Of a DNA stretch of 64,000 nt, positions 1-15,000 are shown piece by piece. The stretch is from Colius striatus (taxonomy: Eukaryota; Chordata; Aves; Coliiformes; Coliidae): the NCBI RefSeq assembly GCF_028858725.1, contig NC_084773.1, forward strand, positions 3,338,350-3,402,349, given 5' to 3'. A model generated the notes under the pieces. That model was given only the letters and a program-made list of their open reading frames with translations, made no database searches and had not been told where the DNA came from. Both the position numbers and the translations under genes were made by a program. The first letter of the stretch is position 1. Each line of letters opens with the position of its first letter.

Positions 1-3000
1 GCACAGATCCAGCAAAAACAGCCGTTGTTACAGTCCGACATAAATCATTAGCTACTGTCTTGTTCCAGGTGTACACAGGTGCTATTTAAAAAACGAAAAA
101 GTGATAAATTTTATGTTTGTAAACATAACTCTGTCAAAACTAATCCTGTTTCTGGCAGATGAAGATGTTATCCATACCTCTTGGCAAGGCAATATCGATT
201 CTCAGGAAATAAAGTTTCTAGTATATAATTAGCTTAAATTGGCAGTCCATAGGGCAACGGGGACATGTGCTGCTTTTAACTGGATACCTGTGAAAGAAAC
301 TGCCCCCTTTGCCAGTGCACACATAGGGGACAGCTGAAAGAAGGGCTGCTAGTGTGGGCCGGAGGGAGTGAGGCATCCAGCAGCGCCGAGTCACTGAGCC
401 GCTCGGCTCCAGGGCTGAGCCGAGGCCATCTCTCCTCCTTGCTCCAGGCTCTGAGCTGCAATCAGATGTTAGTGGCTTTTTAAGGATGCTCTTTGGACTT
501 TTCCCAGATTACATACTAGAGTACATGTGGGAGATAGAGATTTCAATTTGTAGTCATGACAACGATGCTGGCGAATGCTGCTCTTCTCTTTGCCTGCCGT
601 ACCTGTGATACACACGGTCCTTTTAAAAATTACCTTTTGTGCTGGACTCTCTCTTTAAAGTTGAGAGTGAACTTTAGCCTCTGAAAAGATGTGAATTGCC
701 AGTGCACTGGGCAGGTTGATGAGCTGCTGAACTCAGTCTTGAACAGCATTATGCCTAAAAGAAGAACGTCAAGTCCCATAAGGTCATTCCAGATACGTGT
801 GAGACAGGCTGAAACCTCAATCTAATCTACTGTTCAGTTACACTAGAAAGTCTGTTGGTATTCCTGGTTAAAGGTAGCAAAGCTTCAGGTTAAAAAAGCT
901 TCAAGCAACCCATTAGTCACCTGTTACAACCTTGTTTCCCTGTTTTATATTGTCTTGAGTGCTCACAGTAGTAGTGCTAAAGGTACATCTCCTCTGGTGC
1001 AGTCAGGATAGGCAGTGCACAGAGAAGCAAGCTCAGATGTGCACACCAGGTATGGCTTCCTGTGGACATCCTTTTCTGAACACAGTATGCCACTGGTATT
1101 TCTGAAGCTCTGATTACACGGTGAATTAAACCAAACCAAAGCAAAACTGCCCCAATAGAAACCAACCAAAAAAAACCCCAACCCATAAAACCGTTCCTAG
1201 TTGTACTCATTTGATCTCCCTTTAATTCTAACAGGCTGAAGATCAGCAGCTCTAGAATCTCTGGAAGAAGCAGCAAGCTCAGGACTGAGAAGGAAAACAG
1301 CCACATGATATTTGGACAGGATGGTGGTGAGCAGCAAGATACAGGTGCGATCTTCGTTTAAAAACACAGTTTTGCAACCATAATATGAAAATGCCTATTA
1401 AGAATAGTCCAACTGAGGGCACATACAACCTAGTTAACCACCTAGAGGAGGGGAGTGTAACAGGTATTTAAAACGTAGTAAAAATGTTTACTGATGATTT
1501 CCCAGGTTTATTCTTCCAGTAATTGGTAGCTTAAAATGTCTTGAGCTTGGTTATATAACTAGATCATTATATTAACGTGTGGGACTTATTTACTGTGACA
1601 GCAAAACAATGCACCTATGATCTGTTGTGGGCTGGTTTTAGATTTCAAACTTTGCTGCTAAAAGTGGTTGATAAACTTTCAGTTAAATTAAGATGAGAGC
1701 TTTGAAACAGTATTTAGAGTTTTACAGATGAGGATAGGCGTTGAAAATAGTTCTCAAAGAATTAACTTGAACTTCAGCCCTTTCAGGTTGTCTTCAGTCT
1801 CTTCACAAAGCCTATAAATACCACAGACAGGGCTTATGTCATTAGTCTTTTAATGTTATAAACATTTAATGAAGTTAAATTTGAAGGACCACACATTGCA
1901 AAATCGATCTGATCTTGCTGGGGAGACAAAACGAAGAAAATTGTTTGAGTCATTTGGAAAACAAATTAAGAACTATATTCACTTAGGTTTGAGGTGGATG
2001 AACAATTATGACCAAGACAAATAGACCCTTTCTGTTTCGAAGGAAAGCAGGGACTGGGAGGAGGGGAAGCCTCTCTCTGTGTTTGATTCTGTCCAACATA
2101 CATTAACGCCACTGTCAGCCCCGACATGAATCACAAGGGAGGTGACAAGCAGCCCCTGCCAAGAAACTGAGGGATTTCACTCTAAACACTGCAGCTTTGA
2201 TGCCTCTTCCACAAAGCAGCTACCTCAGCAGTTGGAGATTTCGGTGGTTTTGATCATATGTCTTCTCTACACCATCATGTCTTCACTGCAGTTAACGTAT
2301 GAGGAGGACATTCACCTGCTCCCAGGGCTGCTCCTGTTCCCTCAGGCATGGCATGCCCTCTTTGGCTCTCAGATGCCATGCTGTGTTCTTTGGCTGGAGG
2401 ATAAAGCCATTCCCACTACAAATGCTTGCAAATTCTTTCCTGTAATTGGCTTTGTAAGGACTAGGTTGGAGCGTGAGGTTCTCTCACCTTCTACTGAAGT
2501 GGGAGCAAGGGACTTTACTGGCAGCCAAATCCGTTTCCTAGCATGGTTGAACAGCACCTAGTGTCTCCTGAAAGTGCTAAGTGGGAAGAAAAGAAATAAA
2601 TAAAAATAAATAAAACCCTATTAGCAAAGGATTACTGTGTAAAAATCTAAGACAAGGATCAGGAAAAGCGAAGGGGCAACGGATATGTTAAAATGCTGCA
2701 GACAACAAGCTGCTCAGAGGAAAGTGTATTTGTTCTTTCTTTTTAAAACTCATTATTTATTTTCTCTATTCTTCGGGCCTAATGTCTCACTAATGAATTC
2801 CAGGGCAATTTTTGAATCATGGTGATATCATGGGTTAAACCCCTTCTCTACTTTTTGAATGTAAATTCTTTCTGACATTCTTACTTATTGCAGAGCACTG
2901 ACTTCTTTCCTACAACAAAACCAAACGCTATTTGGTTTTGCATAGTTAACATTTTGCTAATGGGTAGCCAAGATTCTCTCAGCAGCTCAACAACATTTTC

Positions 3001-6000
3001 TAAAGCACACTGGCGTTGTTGTAGCAACTGGTGGCTGATCTGTGAATAAAGCAGATGTCATTGTGTCAGGATAAAGGGAGAATAATCTATCACCCGGACA
3101 CTACCGCTCCTGCCTAAACAAGTCATCGAAATGACAACTTTGGTGTGTAGTCATTAATTAAGGTCTGCATATCACCTCATCTCATCTTGTTATTATATAA
3201 ACCAATGTTATGTTATAAACTCTAAGAATTTCTCAGCCCCTCGCCATTGTCTTTCCCACGGAGGAAGCGCAGCTAGGATGTCCTGAGACACTTACAGTTT
3301 GCCAGCTTCCTTTTAGGCTTTGATTGATTTTGCACTTTCATCCAAGCTGGCCTGGCCTAAATAAACACTATATATATTCTGGGAAGTTTTTTTTTTTTCT
3401 TTGCTATTGAATCTGAATTCAGCTCATGTGGCTTGCAACTAAAGATGGGCAAGTGTCAAAATATTCTGACTGGTACCCAAGCTGAGTACAAAGGGAGAGA
3501 CAGAAGCAGATAAATTGCCTTTCTAACTTCTCAGAAAGCCTTTAATCCCTCTTTTTTTTTTTCTTTTGCTTCTCTTCTAACTCTCACCATTTGTACTTAG
3601 TTCTTACAACTCATTGACCCAAGTGAGTCACCTCACATCCCCCTCTTTTGGTGGCAGAAAATACCGTGTGGTTTAGCACTGTCTTGTCAAACACTTTCCA
3701 GCAGAACATTTGCTATGTTCTGAATCTGGTTTTGGTGATGAAGCATCACAGCAATTTACCTCTCCTGTATGGATACCCTCAAGTTTTGCCAGAGGCTACT
3801 TGGTCCCTCCGCAGAACTGCTGTCCACATTTTCTGACCTAAGCCCACTCTCTGATACCTCCTTTGCCTCACATCTTTGTTAAGCTTTTGACTTAAGCAGA
3901 CAAAACACGAGACCAGGTTTGTACAATTTCCCGGGTGCATGACTCACACTTAGTGTGGAGGCTATATTAATTACCATGTGCTTAGCATTTAATGAGGCTG
4001 AGAAGAAGGAATGTCCTCACTTCAGCCACACAGAACACGCAGTGACCCTACTACAGGCAGGGAATACATTTCCAAAACGCTAAGTTCTTGGATATATATT
4101 TTCTAAAAGGAGGCAAATCAGCCATTGCTCCAGTTCCTTAAAACAAGATGGCAAAAGCTGAGAAATCTGGGCCATAGTCCTAATTCTTTCACAGGCTTCC
4201 TTTGTGCCCACTGGCCAACCCTCTTGTGCTTTGTCTCTCCTGATTTCCTGTCTGTATATGGGGATAATAGTGGCTGACTGAGGCCAGGCTCAGTGCAGAA
4301 CATTCATACAATGTGACACCACAGCATTACAGAAGGCCAAAAGACATTATCCTGATTTATTTTTTCCAATATATGGAAAAAACCCTCTTTTTTTGGTGAT
4401 AAATTAAGTATCTTCCTGTCCCATGTGCTGGCATTTTGGTCTAATGTTATTATCTGCAGCGTATCTTCCCTGTCTTCATTAACTTCACTCTCAAGGAGCT
4501 GGGTATTTCACCTCCTCTGTAGTTAAGGCAATTCATACCAAAATTCAGCCTTTTCAGAAATAAGCTCTGTGTGGGAAGATGTGATGCCCATGGTGCATTT
4601 CCATGGGCCCATGTGTAAAAGAAAAGTTGCTCAGGAAGAAATTAAGTGTGAGAAACAACTCACAAAATGGGTTTCTTGCTGATGCAACAGAATAGATGTT
4701 TGGATTCAGCTTCAGCCAAATGGAATTGCTTTATGAGCTGTGTAACAACCAGGCAGGCTTAGCTTGGGCTAAAATCTGTCCATTGAACCAAGCCCTTTCT
4801 GTGTTCACTCATAGTTTCCATAGCATGCCTTCCATGCATTGAGGTTTTCAGGGGACGTCTTCCCTACAGCTTTTTCCCCCTCTGTTCTCCAAAGTGTTTC
4901 TGCCCTGCACTCTGTAATAGGCCATTCATTTCTTTATCTTTCAAGTTTCCTTACCTGTCTTTCAATTAGACTAGTTCTTGTCTAGTGAATTGATTTCTCT
5001 GACCACACTAAAAAGCAGTCTGAGGGACTTTGGTAGAAACTACTTTCCATCAGTACTGCTGCCATCACTTGGAGAATCTCTATGCTCCACAGCTGAGAAT
5101 GAGTCAAAGCATGTGATAGTAAAATGTAACCCTTGGGACAATATCAGAAATCTGTCTAATGGATTTTGATTTAATTTATTTTATAAGCACCATGGGGACA
5201 AAAAATAAGTTTTGTGGGTTTTTCCTCATTGAAATGCTGAGTGTTATGGTGTTCCTGGCCTCTTACTGTGTAAATAACAAAAGGATTTCAGGATAAAAGG
5301 AGAAATGGTATGAAGAATCCAGGAGAGAACATGCCACACTGATTTGTAAAATATTAGCAGTTAAAGCAGTGTTTGCTGACATAGTGTGAGTGAAGCAAGT
5401 TCAACACTGAGAGAAAAACAAAAATGAGTAACTGCACAAGGATTGTGAACAATGAGTAAATGTGATTAGCCACTAATTTTAAGCGCTAACTACGTACCAT
5501 GTGAAGTCCCATTCAAATAGATGAGATATTGTGTGATGAAGAGCAAGACTCTGCAATGTCTCTTATAGGGTTTTGCTACAACTTTTTATGCAATTTTGGA
5601 TAATTAGAGAGCATTTTTTCCAATCCTCTGTTCACCTTTATTTTAAAAAACCACCAGTGCAACTTTCTCAATAATGCTGGAAAGGTGAGTTGGGAGGGCA
5701 TGGTGTATTACATGACAGCATATTTCTTGTATTGGTCTGAACAACTGAAGGCAAGAAGATGAATGTTTTTCATGTTGAGCATCCTCCTTCTCTATCGTAT
5801 CGCAAACCCCACATGCAGACCTAAAATCCAGACACGCAAGCCATGAGTGACTGGGAAGGGATCAGAGAGCTTATAAGCACTCTATAGAGAGCTAAAACTG
5901 GCAGTACTCAAAGAGAACAAGCACATACAGTCTGCAGGCAGGCATGCTGGTGAAGATGGGACAGGGAAGCACTGCAGTACTGGAAAGTTATGCATGGTGG

Positions 6001-6892
6001 TTCCTAAGAAAAACTTCTGTGCATTCTTATAAATTAAAGGTGTAAAGTGGGTTTCTTTTCTCTGCTAGTAGTACTGAGTTTATGATGTACTGATACAGAA
6101 TTGTTTGTATTGGCAACCACAAAATCAGCTGTGGGTCTGATATGATATATACAGCATGTATTTCGGGGATCTAGGGAAAGGATGCAAGCTAGCAGAGGAA
6201 ACACTTTGTGGGTTAAAGTTCTCTGTGCTAAGAGAGTTTGGCTGTGTGTGTTAATAACCATAGCTAAGTGGTGCAAATTTGATACAATCCTCTTCATTTT
6301 GGTTTTGGGGTTATCTTTGTGCATGCACAAAATCCTAGAAATATGTCTCTAAGGTAATCTCATCTTCTCCCAGAGATATCAAACCTCTTTGCAAAGCAGG
6401 AGTCTTACCTCACAAGAGCATGATGCAGTGACTTCGCTAACAAAAACACAAGATCAAGGTAAGGAATTGTATGAATCTGAGAGCACCAGTAGTAAATATA
6501 TTGTGCTACACGTAAAAGTGAGATCTCTCCAGGCCCTATTTCTGATCTCCCAATTGCAAATTACATTATATGTGCTATATCTATAAATATGTAATAGCAA
6601 TAAAATGAACAAAAAATCAATAGTAATTTTGTAAAACTCTAAAGTATCAGAAGCATTTAAGGGTCTTACAGTGTCACCTCTGGACAAGAGAAACACAAAG
6701 TTCAAACACTTGGAGTCTCTTAGATCCAAGTACATCTCTTCTTCTTTGACTAAACCATATATTATCAGCTCTTTGTTTCTAGAGGAAGGGTTCTCTTATT
6801 TTTTTATTCAAGATTAAATGCCCACCTTTGAGGAATCATTGGTATGATTTTGACCAGTGCATGAAACATGTTAGCAAATTAGGTCACTTGCC
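1..6892. other. 3' flanking intergenic DNA, distal part
   Basis: No gene is supported. All open frames are short (longest about 139 codons), start at chance ATGs and show no family motif. The stretch is AT-rich with a few homopolymer runs (poly-T at 3387-3397 and 3551-3560) and a TATATATA at 3370-3377. A well-balanced, CpG-containing block at 3050-3200 with ATTAATTAA is a possible conserved element. Whether any part is transcribed cannot be told from sequence. Confidence 0.7.
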
Positions 6893-6962
6893 ATAGAATC
6901 ACAGAATGGTAGGGGTTGAAGGGACCTTTAGAGATCATCTAGTTCAACCCCTCTGGTGAAGC
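6893..6962 (-). mobile_element. CR1 LINE 3' end, short fragment
   Basis: On the plus strand it begins ATAGAATCACAGAATGG and continues with the highly conserved CR1 block that reads, on the minus strand, as GATCTCTAAAGGTCCCTTC. CR1 is the dominant avian non-LTR retrotransposon, and copies are normally 5'-truncated as here. The element is oriented on the minus strand. Confidence 0.93.
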
Positions 6963-9900
6963 CATGTTGGAAACTATCTGAGGTAACCATGAATTCAGAG
7001 AGAATGTTTGGGAATCTAGCTGAGCGTCATCATCTGAAGTTCTGCTGTGTGATTAAATTCCTGTACTTGGTTCAATTTTGGACAATTTTGGAATATTGAA
7101 GCCTGACTCAGACTTTACCACAGCTCATTGAACAGCAACAGTATCTGCCAGATTTGGCCAGCCTTGTCTAGGCGTATCAGTCACTGAGACTGCAGTTTAT
7201 TCCTTCTATCAACCATCGAGTTAGAAAGCATCTTGTTCAGTTAACTTCTTGTGGTTACAAGTTGTAATACACTCCTTTTGGATGTCCACACTACATATTT
7301 CCTGCTATCTATTATAACAATAAATGTAAAAATACTTATGCTGCATCTTACTTTGAGTGTGTGCACCCTGCTGTAGTCTGTGACGTTTCTGTAGTCAACA
7401 AACTGATTTTTAAGTGTGGTAAGTTAAAAACAGTTTGTAATCCAGAGGACAATTCATGAAAAGACCCTTGTAAAGAAAGACAATGGTAAAGGATAGGTGT
7501 CCATGATTCTCTTTTCTGAGTAACTATGTACCCTTGCAATAACTTTATCAAAAGAACCACTTAAGAGTACATTTTAAGGATGTTTTGAGTTTAATGATCA
7601 CTGTTGAAAGACACATCTCCATTAGGTTTGTGCATACATGGCAAAGAAAACTTAATCATTGACTGACTCATGTTTTATGTAGGTACTTCAAGTATTCAAG
7701 CTAATTGCATTCAGGTTAGTTGTCCTTTTCAGAAGACTGAGAGGTAAAATCCTTAAAACTTGCTTAGGAATACCGAGGCAGAACAGCTTCATTTCCATGA
7801 GGGAGGCTCCACTGCCAAAGGAGGAAGTGAGATTCCATAAATGCTTCCCAACTTGCAATTATGCTTGTTCTCTGATGCTTCCTACTCCTCTTACTCTTCC
7901 TGCTTCTTGAATGTATGTTTTCTTTAAAAGCCTCAGCCAGGTTGTTGACGTGGACAGCAACCCAGCACTTCCCTTGGTTAGCAGAGATGAAAAGATGTGT
8001 TTTCTTTCGAGAGATACATTGTTCTGCAGTTGTGTGCATTTCACTCCCATTGTGGGGCTCTTCACCAAAGTGAAAAACAACTCTTCTATCCCTGAGGACA
8101 CAGAACAAATTGTTGTTGGGGGGAGGAATAGCTACAAAATGGTAAATCTTTCTCCTTCTCCTGTTTATTCTTCATGCCATTCAAGCCCATTTAGCAAATG
8201 ACCAACTAACTCCAGACTCAAACAGATTCTGATGGGACAGATTTTTCTGATCTAAGATGAGACAGCCAAATTTCCAAATGCCTTCTGGTTGAATGCAGCA
8301 TTTGGTTTTCCTTGATTTCCAGTTTATAGTTCCCAAACAGTTATTCCAGTCATCAAAAAAATGACCTTTTTTCCTCATGCACTGATCATCAGCAATACTG
8401 TAAGATATAGGGAAAATGTGTAACAAATTCATTTCATTGTGCATCCAATTCTTTATTACTGTAAGACTGTTTAAAGATATTTGTCCTTCAGTGATTAATC
8501 TGCTAGCTGTACATTGCACATCACTGCATACTGAAACATACAGGAAGCAGGAGTTACACAGATTACTCTTCCATGGTAAAAACATACTGCAAAAGTAGTA
8601 TCTTGTAAAATAACTAGTCAGTGAAGAAAACCCCTTTTGACTATGATCTGGTATCCACTAAGTAAAAAAACAATACCGAGGTGGGGGAGGATTCCAATAT
8701 TAGATGTTAGATCTGAATTAGCCATATTATAGTGTTGTAATTAACATCCATACTGTCTGTACTTCATTGCATTTTGTATCTTATCAATTCTTAATGTGTG
8801 GAATTCAGAAGAACTAAAAGTAGTGACTCAATGACCCCAAAAAGTTGCTTTTATGGTACTTTATCTTGAGAAGCCTTAAGTTTGAAAGTAAATGACATTA
8901 ATTGTTTTATTTTGATATTCCATGCAGGTTTCTGAATTGCAGCAAAAATTCATGGGTTTTGTGAAGTGGCAGGTCTGCAAAGAGACTGTGTATTTAACCC
9001 TAAATATAGGATCAGGCACAGCATGGGATTGTGTTCTTACATAAGGTATGTACAAGGAGTTACAAAGCATCCTGTCATGCCACATTCAGGTAAGCCCTAA
9101 AAGGTGAGTGTTATGTTATAGGGAACCTTTGTAACATCTTATGTTTGCTTTTGCAGAAATGTTCTCTCATTGTAGGTGGGACTTTTCCCTCAGAAAAATT
9201 AGTGGACACAAAATGCTTCTGTATCATCTACTCCTTGTAATGCTGGCTGCTAGGAACAGGGGTCAGTGGAATGCGCTGCATGCAGCAGGGTGGGTCCTTT
9301 CCTTTACTGATGCCTTTCTCAACCTCATGAAAGGTATGAGGTGCTGTAGCCTGGAAGGAGGGAAGAATCTGATCTGTCCTAGACAGCACAGGTAGCATCA
9401 TTGGTAGCACAGGGCCACGTTTCTCACCCCATGAAAAACAACGTTAAAATTAGATGTTTTTTTTCTTTTATCAGTCACAAATGAGTCAAGCAGGAAAAAC
9501 AAAATGGTTCTAAAAACAGAGAAATACTGCAGTGATAAAAAGGAAATAGGGTAAAGGGAACGTAGAATGGCTTAGAAAATCAAGTCAATGGTCCTTAAAT
9601 TTGCCTGGATGTTTTTCTGGAGTTTTTTTTTTGAGCTCTGGCCTTTCTGCAGGGAAAGAATAATGTAAATGCACCCCCAAAAAAAGAGTTGGACGACAAG
9701 TAAGCTTTGTATCCTATCTATGAGAATCAGACGATGTGTGTCATGCTAGTTTTTACAGTCACAGTCTACAGTCTTCCACTGATTAAAATCAAATTTGACA
9801 GTAACACAATATAGAGGTTTAACTGACAGCACACACAGCACATTTGCTAGTCATAATGCCACACTTTAATGACTGACGCAGAAGGGAAGCTAATTCGGAT

Positions 9901-10199
9901 TCTTTTTTTTTTCCCTTGAATGGGATAAATGAACATCCAGTTAATACCAATCAGGAATTCAAGCCATGTGACAAAATTGATGCTACATACCCTGTCCTTG
10001 TTTTGCATATCCTGCAAATTGAGCTGCAGGAAAAGAGCCAGTTTTTTTTACACACATCCGGAGAGAAAGTTCATTCCGCTCTCTGACACATCCACCAAGT
10101 TCAGCTGAGTGTATCCAGCTTGCTGCTGCTATGTCCACAAACTAATTACCCTTTCTCTGTTAAATAGCCTAAGAATTACAAATTGTATGCCTGTTTTGA
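6963..10199. other. 3' flanking DNA, or distal WNT7A 3' UTR
   Basis: No coding feature recognised. The minus strand carries AATAAA at 8911-8906 and near 7195, so a longer WNT7A 3' UTR reaching this far is possible but unsupported. Poly-T/poly-A runs (around 9625 and 9904) and short microsatellite-like patches are the only low-complexity features. Confidence 0.55.
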
Positions 10200-11508
10200 G
10201 AAAAAGTACAGGTTGAACAAGCAGAAGTAGTATAAATAAAATATTTATATAAAAATAGTCTCTTACAAAATATATTCTCTTATCCCATGGTTGATTTTTT
10301 CCAAAAGATGGAAGTTTGTCTGGATTTTTGTATTTTTAGACATATTCCAAACAGGATTTCATTAATGCTTCTTCCTTTAATTGAAAAAAAAAACCCCACA
10401 CAACAAAAAAAACCAACCCAAGACAACTGGTAAAGATTTGTAACCCCTACCGCTTGACTTTTGTTCCAGACAACTAGCAGCAAACAGGAGAAAACAAACA
10501 AACAAACAAAATAACCCCAAAAAAACCAACAGTGTGTGTTTGTGTATGTACATATATATATATAAAGATGCCAGCGTTTGTACTTAAACATCTAGTACTG
10601 TAGAACATATCCTGCAAGTCCAACTAATAGAAACATCCTAGTTAAGAATAATATGTACAGCTCCAGTTTTTCCTTGCTGTTCCTACAAAATTATTCCACA
10701 AAGAAAGGCAGCTATCTACTTTAATTGCAGAATAGTTCCCCAAATGTCGGTAGAGTTCTTTTTAATTAAATAAATTAATATTAGTTTTTATCTGAATAAA
10801 TTGTTAAATATTGCTATTATTATGCCCGAGTGTCCCAAATCCCTGTGCTAAACTCTGCAGCACACACGCACACGAGGGAGATAAAGCAGTGTCTACAGAA
10901 ACCTTCAACAGTTCTACTCGCTGTAGGCAAATGGTATGAAGTGGAAAGATGGGCAAGACCAGCAGAAGCTTTGCACGAGTGTTGAAGCCTAAATCTGTGC
11001 CATCCACACACTCACATGGGCCACTCATGATGGGTGCCTGTCCATCCCATCCTGTGCAAAGCCCTTTTTTGAGGATTTCTCCCCTGCCTCCCCCAGCTCT
11101 TTATACACTGAAGTTTTTGACCATCTTTTTTTTCCAAACTAAGAGTCAGTTGCCACACTCAGAGATTTTTTTTGTCTGACTGGTGTTTCTTCACAGGGCA
11201 GTCAATGCATCTTCCTTTAGAGGCACAGATTAGCAGAGAGCACCTTTTTCTCTCTGTTTTGTGTGACAGGTGGCTCGGGGGGGGGTGGTTGGAGAAGGGG
11301 GGTGTTGTTTGTTTTTGTTTCTTGGCTGACTTTCACAAGAGTCTGAAAAGTGTATCCACATAAGCAATGAAACATGAGAAGAGAGGACTCCATTCATCAG
11401 CATTTCTTCTAGGAGAGCAAGTCTTTCCTACGGTCTTCTGTAGCTACGTTGAGTGCATGTGCAAATGTATTGACGGCCAGGGACACGTCAGCCTGCCCAG
11501 CCGTGTAC
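10200..11508 (-). other. WNT7A: Probable WNT7A 3' UTR
   Basis: Sequence directly after the WNT7A stop on the minus strand. It has no coding potential in any frame that resembles a family. On the transcript strand it is T/G-rich in 10380-10560, with poly-T runs, a (TTTG)n run and a TATATATATA run, and it becomes AT-rich at 10220-10260. No clear AATAAA occurs on the minus strand between the stop and about 8.9 kb. ATTAAA is present at 10766-10761 and again at 9870-9865, and AATAAA first appears at 8911-8906. The 3' end is therefore undecided, and 10.2 kb is a working limit. An 87-base G/T-rich patch at 11265-11352 also falls inside it. Confidence 0.45.
10493..10563. repeat. (CAAA)n and (TA)n microsatellite patches
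   Basis: CAAACAAACAAACAAA-type run at about 10493-10512, then GTGTGTGTTTGTGTATG and a TATATATATATA run at 10552-10563. All are within the probable WNT7A 3' UTR. Confidence 0.85.
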
Positions 11509-12018
<510 letters not shown>

Positions 12019-15000
12019 TTAATACAAACTAGAGTCTCTTAAAAATAAACAGGGTTTTTTGGTGCACAATGAATGACAGTCACAGATGGGTTTACTCTCC
12101 AGACATAGGCCATGTTCCCACCAGAGCTGTGGGGTTTTCTTGCCTGCTGATGCTGTTGTCCCAGGCAGCAAATGCTCATTAGTGTCAAGTGAGTTCTACC
12201 TGCAAAGCTGGCTCCCCCTTTGCACTACAAGTTAAGCAGGGGAGATAACTTTGCCTAATTCCATGGCCCACCGACCAACAGTAAAATAGGACCCTCCTTA
12301 ATCACAGCTTTTCTTTACTTTAATTTGGCAACACCATTGTATGGTGCTTCAGATTCCTCTGTGGTTGCAACTTCTGGCATATGGCAGCAAAATTAGGAAC
12401 TGGCAGAGAATGCCACCCTTACAGGAAATGTTGCATGCAGAACGCTTTGAAAGTTCAACAGCAGCTATTAGAACTGGATTTCTATGAACAGAGGTTCAAA
12501 TCTAAACTGCTTTTCAGATCTTGCACCTGAAAATGTCATAAGCTGGTGCAAGACATGAACAAGTCATCTCACAGTAACCAGCAGCGTAGTGCAGGTGATC
12601 TTTTATTCATATAGGCATCATCTGTTCTAAATGTTGCGAGTTAATGCTCCAGTTTGGAAACCTAAGTGTTGTTTTAATATACCATAGTCAAGTTCTTCAC
12701 ACTTTCTGAAGGGTTTGAAGTATTTCACTCCCTATCACATGGATAACAGAGCATAGAAAATGCCCCGGCTACTTTGCAAGAGAATTAGGTCTGTCTTAGG
12801 GCATAAAGAGTAAAGACAAGTGATTGGTTTCATGCTTTGTAAATTCTTATGAAACATTTTCTACCTCTTTAATACTGTAAAAGCATCCCAAACACCACAA
12901 TGTCATGGCTTTCTCCACCCTGTTTCATGTTCTTTTCTTTGTAGGGGCATCTGGTGCTAATGCAAAAGTTGTCACTGATTTCCTCCCAAAGATAACGAGC
13001 TTCATCTTCCCTTCAGCCCTCACATGGCTTGAAACTTTATCCCAGTACCTTCTCCCTCGTGCTGTTTGTTTACCAACCCAGTTTTTGCCAAACAAAACTG
13101 GAGACCAGCTTAGACCCTGCTGCCTGTCCTGAGCCCTATAACTGACCTCATTTAGCAGCTACATTGGGTTAATGCTACAAAATATGCCTAATTCCAGCAA
13201 TTCATTTCCCACTTTGCTTGAAAGATGCTGCAGTAATTTTTATGATTAAGTTCTGCCTAACCAGCCAGATACCAGCAGCAGAAAGCCCAGCCAGAGGGAT
13301 TATCTGGGCTCAGGGAGTGGCCACATCATTTTTCCCTTGAGAAACCCCAGCTGATCCATGCAGTTCCAAACCTGGTCAGCCTCGAAGGCCAGGGGAAGGT
13401 CACTGACATGGAAATCTGAATTAACCCTTTGTTATAACTCCCTCTCTTCAGTTCTGGACCTTGGTAAAACTTACTGTGCAGACACCATCACCAGCTGCTG
13501 CTGAAAGTGGCAGCCTGCACTGAAGGAGCCAAATCCAGCCTCTAGGCTAAGCACATGTGCTGGGACTAAAGCCTCAGCACAAAGTGGGGATGGCAGGGAG
13601 AAAGAGCACATCTTCAGCTGTGCAGCCAGAGGGCTGTTAAGTACTGCAACAACACTGGTGAGTACAACTCTATCCTACTCTCAGCAGCCGTAAAACAAGT
13701 AATTTAAAGACGGTATGTAGCAGCTTCTTATTCTCGTACTTTCTGATCTCGATGCTCCTGCAGTATCACCTTAGCACAGGAACTGCTGTTGCCTAAACTA
13801 GGATTGTTTGCAGCTGCTTCTTCACTCATAGTTCTTCCTTTGCCTCTTTTCATCAGGGATTTCAAAGGCATCAAAATAGCTTTGATTTTTATTTTAGTCC
13901 ATGAGTGAAGTGTCATCACTTGTGCTCTGAAGACAGGATTAAAACCCCTAGAGAGCACAGGTCCAAGATTTTGACAGATGTGAGCTTAGCATGTATTAAT
14001 TACCATCACATTTTGTGCTACTGTTCTCAAACTAGTTTTTCAGACTAACTGCCTAGTGACTGCCCTAAACCTCAGCTCTGAGAAACTTCTATGTTCAGAC
14101 CTACATCTTAACTTGCAGTTTTGCTCAAGCTTTGGCTTAGGTTTTGCATTATCTTGTTATCTCGAGTTTCTCTCTCAGCCACTGCATACTTCTTTTATTG
14201 CTCACTCATTCATAAGGTAGTACACTTAGAAGATAGATGAGGAGGCAGAAAAGGAGTTATAGCACAGAAACCGGAAAAATAACATAAATTCTTTTAGCCT
14301 CATTTGTACCTTTTTTAAAAGCTTTCTTTCTTTTATTTTGAAACTAGCCAGGGATACATTTCTCAGCCCTAATTCAATCACTGCTCTTGTTCAAGTAGCT
14401 GGCCTTGCATCCTGGTACGATGTTCAAACTTGCAACAAAATATTTCTACCGACTCGCCTGCCATCAGGATCCGCCAAATTGACTTGAAACGTTAATACAA
14501 AATACATCATGTGTCATCTATCCAGGTAGGGCTTTTTTTCCTGAAGTGTAGTTAAATAGCCTAAATTGCCTTTTGGTTTATTTCATTAACATCCCATTTA
14601 CAGCCAGCAATACTCTGAGAGAACAAGTAGTTCCACTGGAAAGAGCTGAGCAAGCGGCTGGAGCAGCTCAGCAACCAGGCGGCCTCGTGTCATGTGTTGG
14701 TCTCCTGCTCTGGGCAAGACGATGCCAACCAGAACCAGCTCCTGTTTTTTCTGGTCCCAGAAAGCTAAGGCTGGATGTGAGTGGGATAAAAAGATCTGGG
14801 TTTGTCTGTACATGGGAAGTTTGAGCAGTATTAGTTCAGCCCAAAAGTGCTAGAGGTCCTTCTCAGATAACCAAAATCTGAGGGGAACAGGAGGAGGCAG
14901 AGGGATGAGGAACCACAGTTATTGGTTTGGCGGTTTTTTGTAGATGGCACTTCCTAGGATTTACTGGCTAAACCTCCCTTTTCTCTACACCCTTGTTGGA

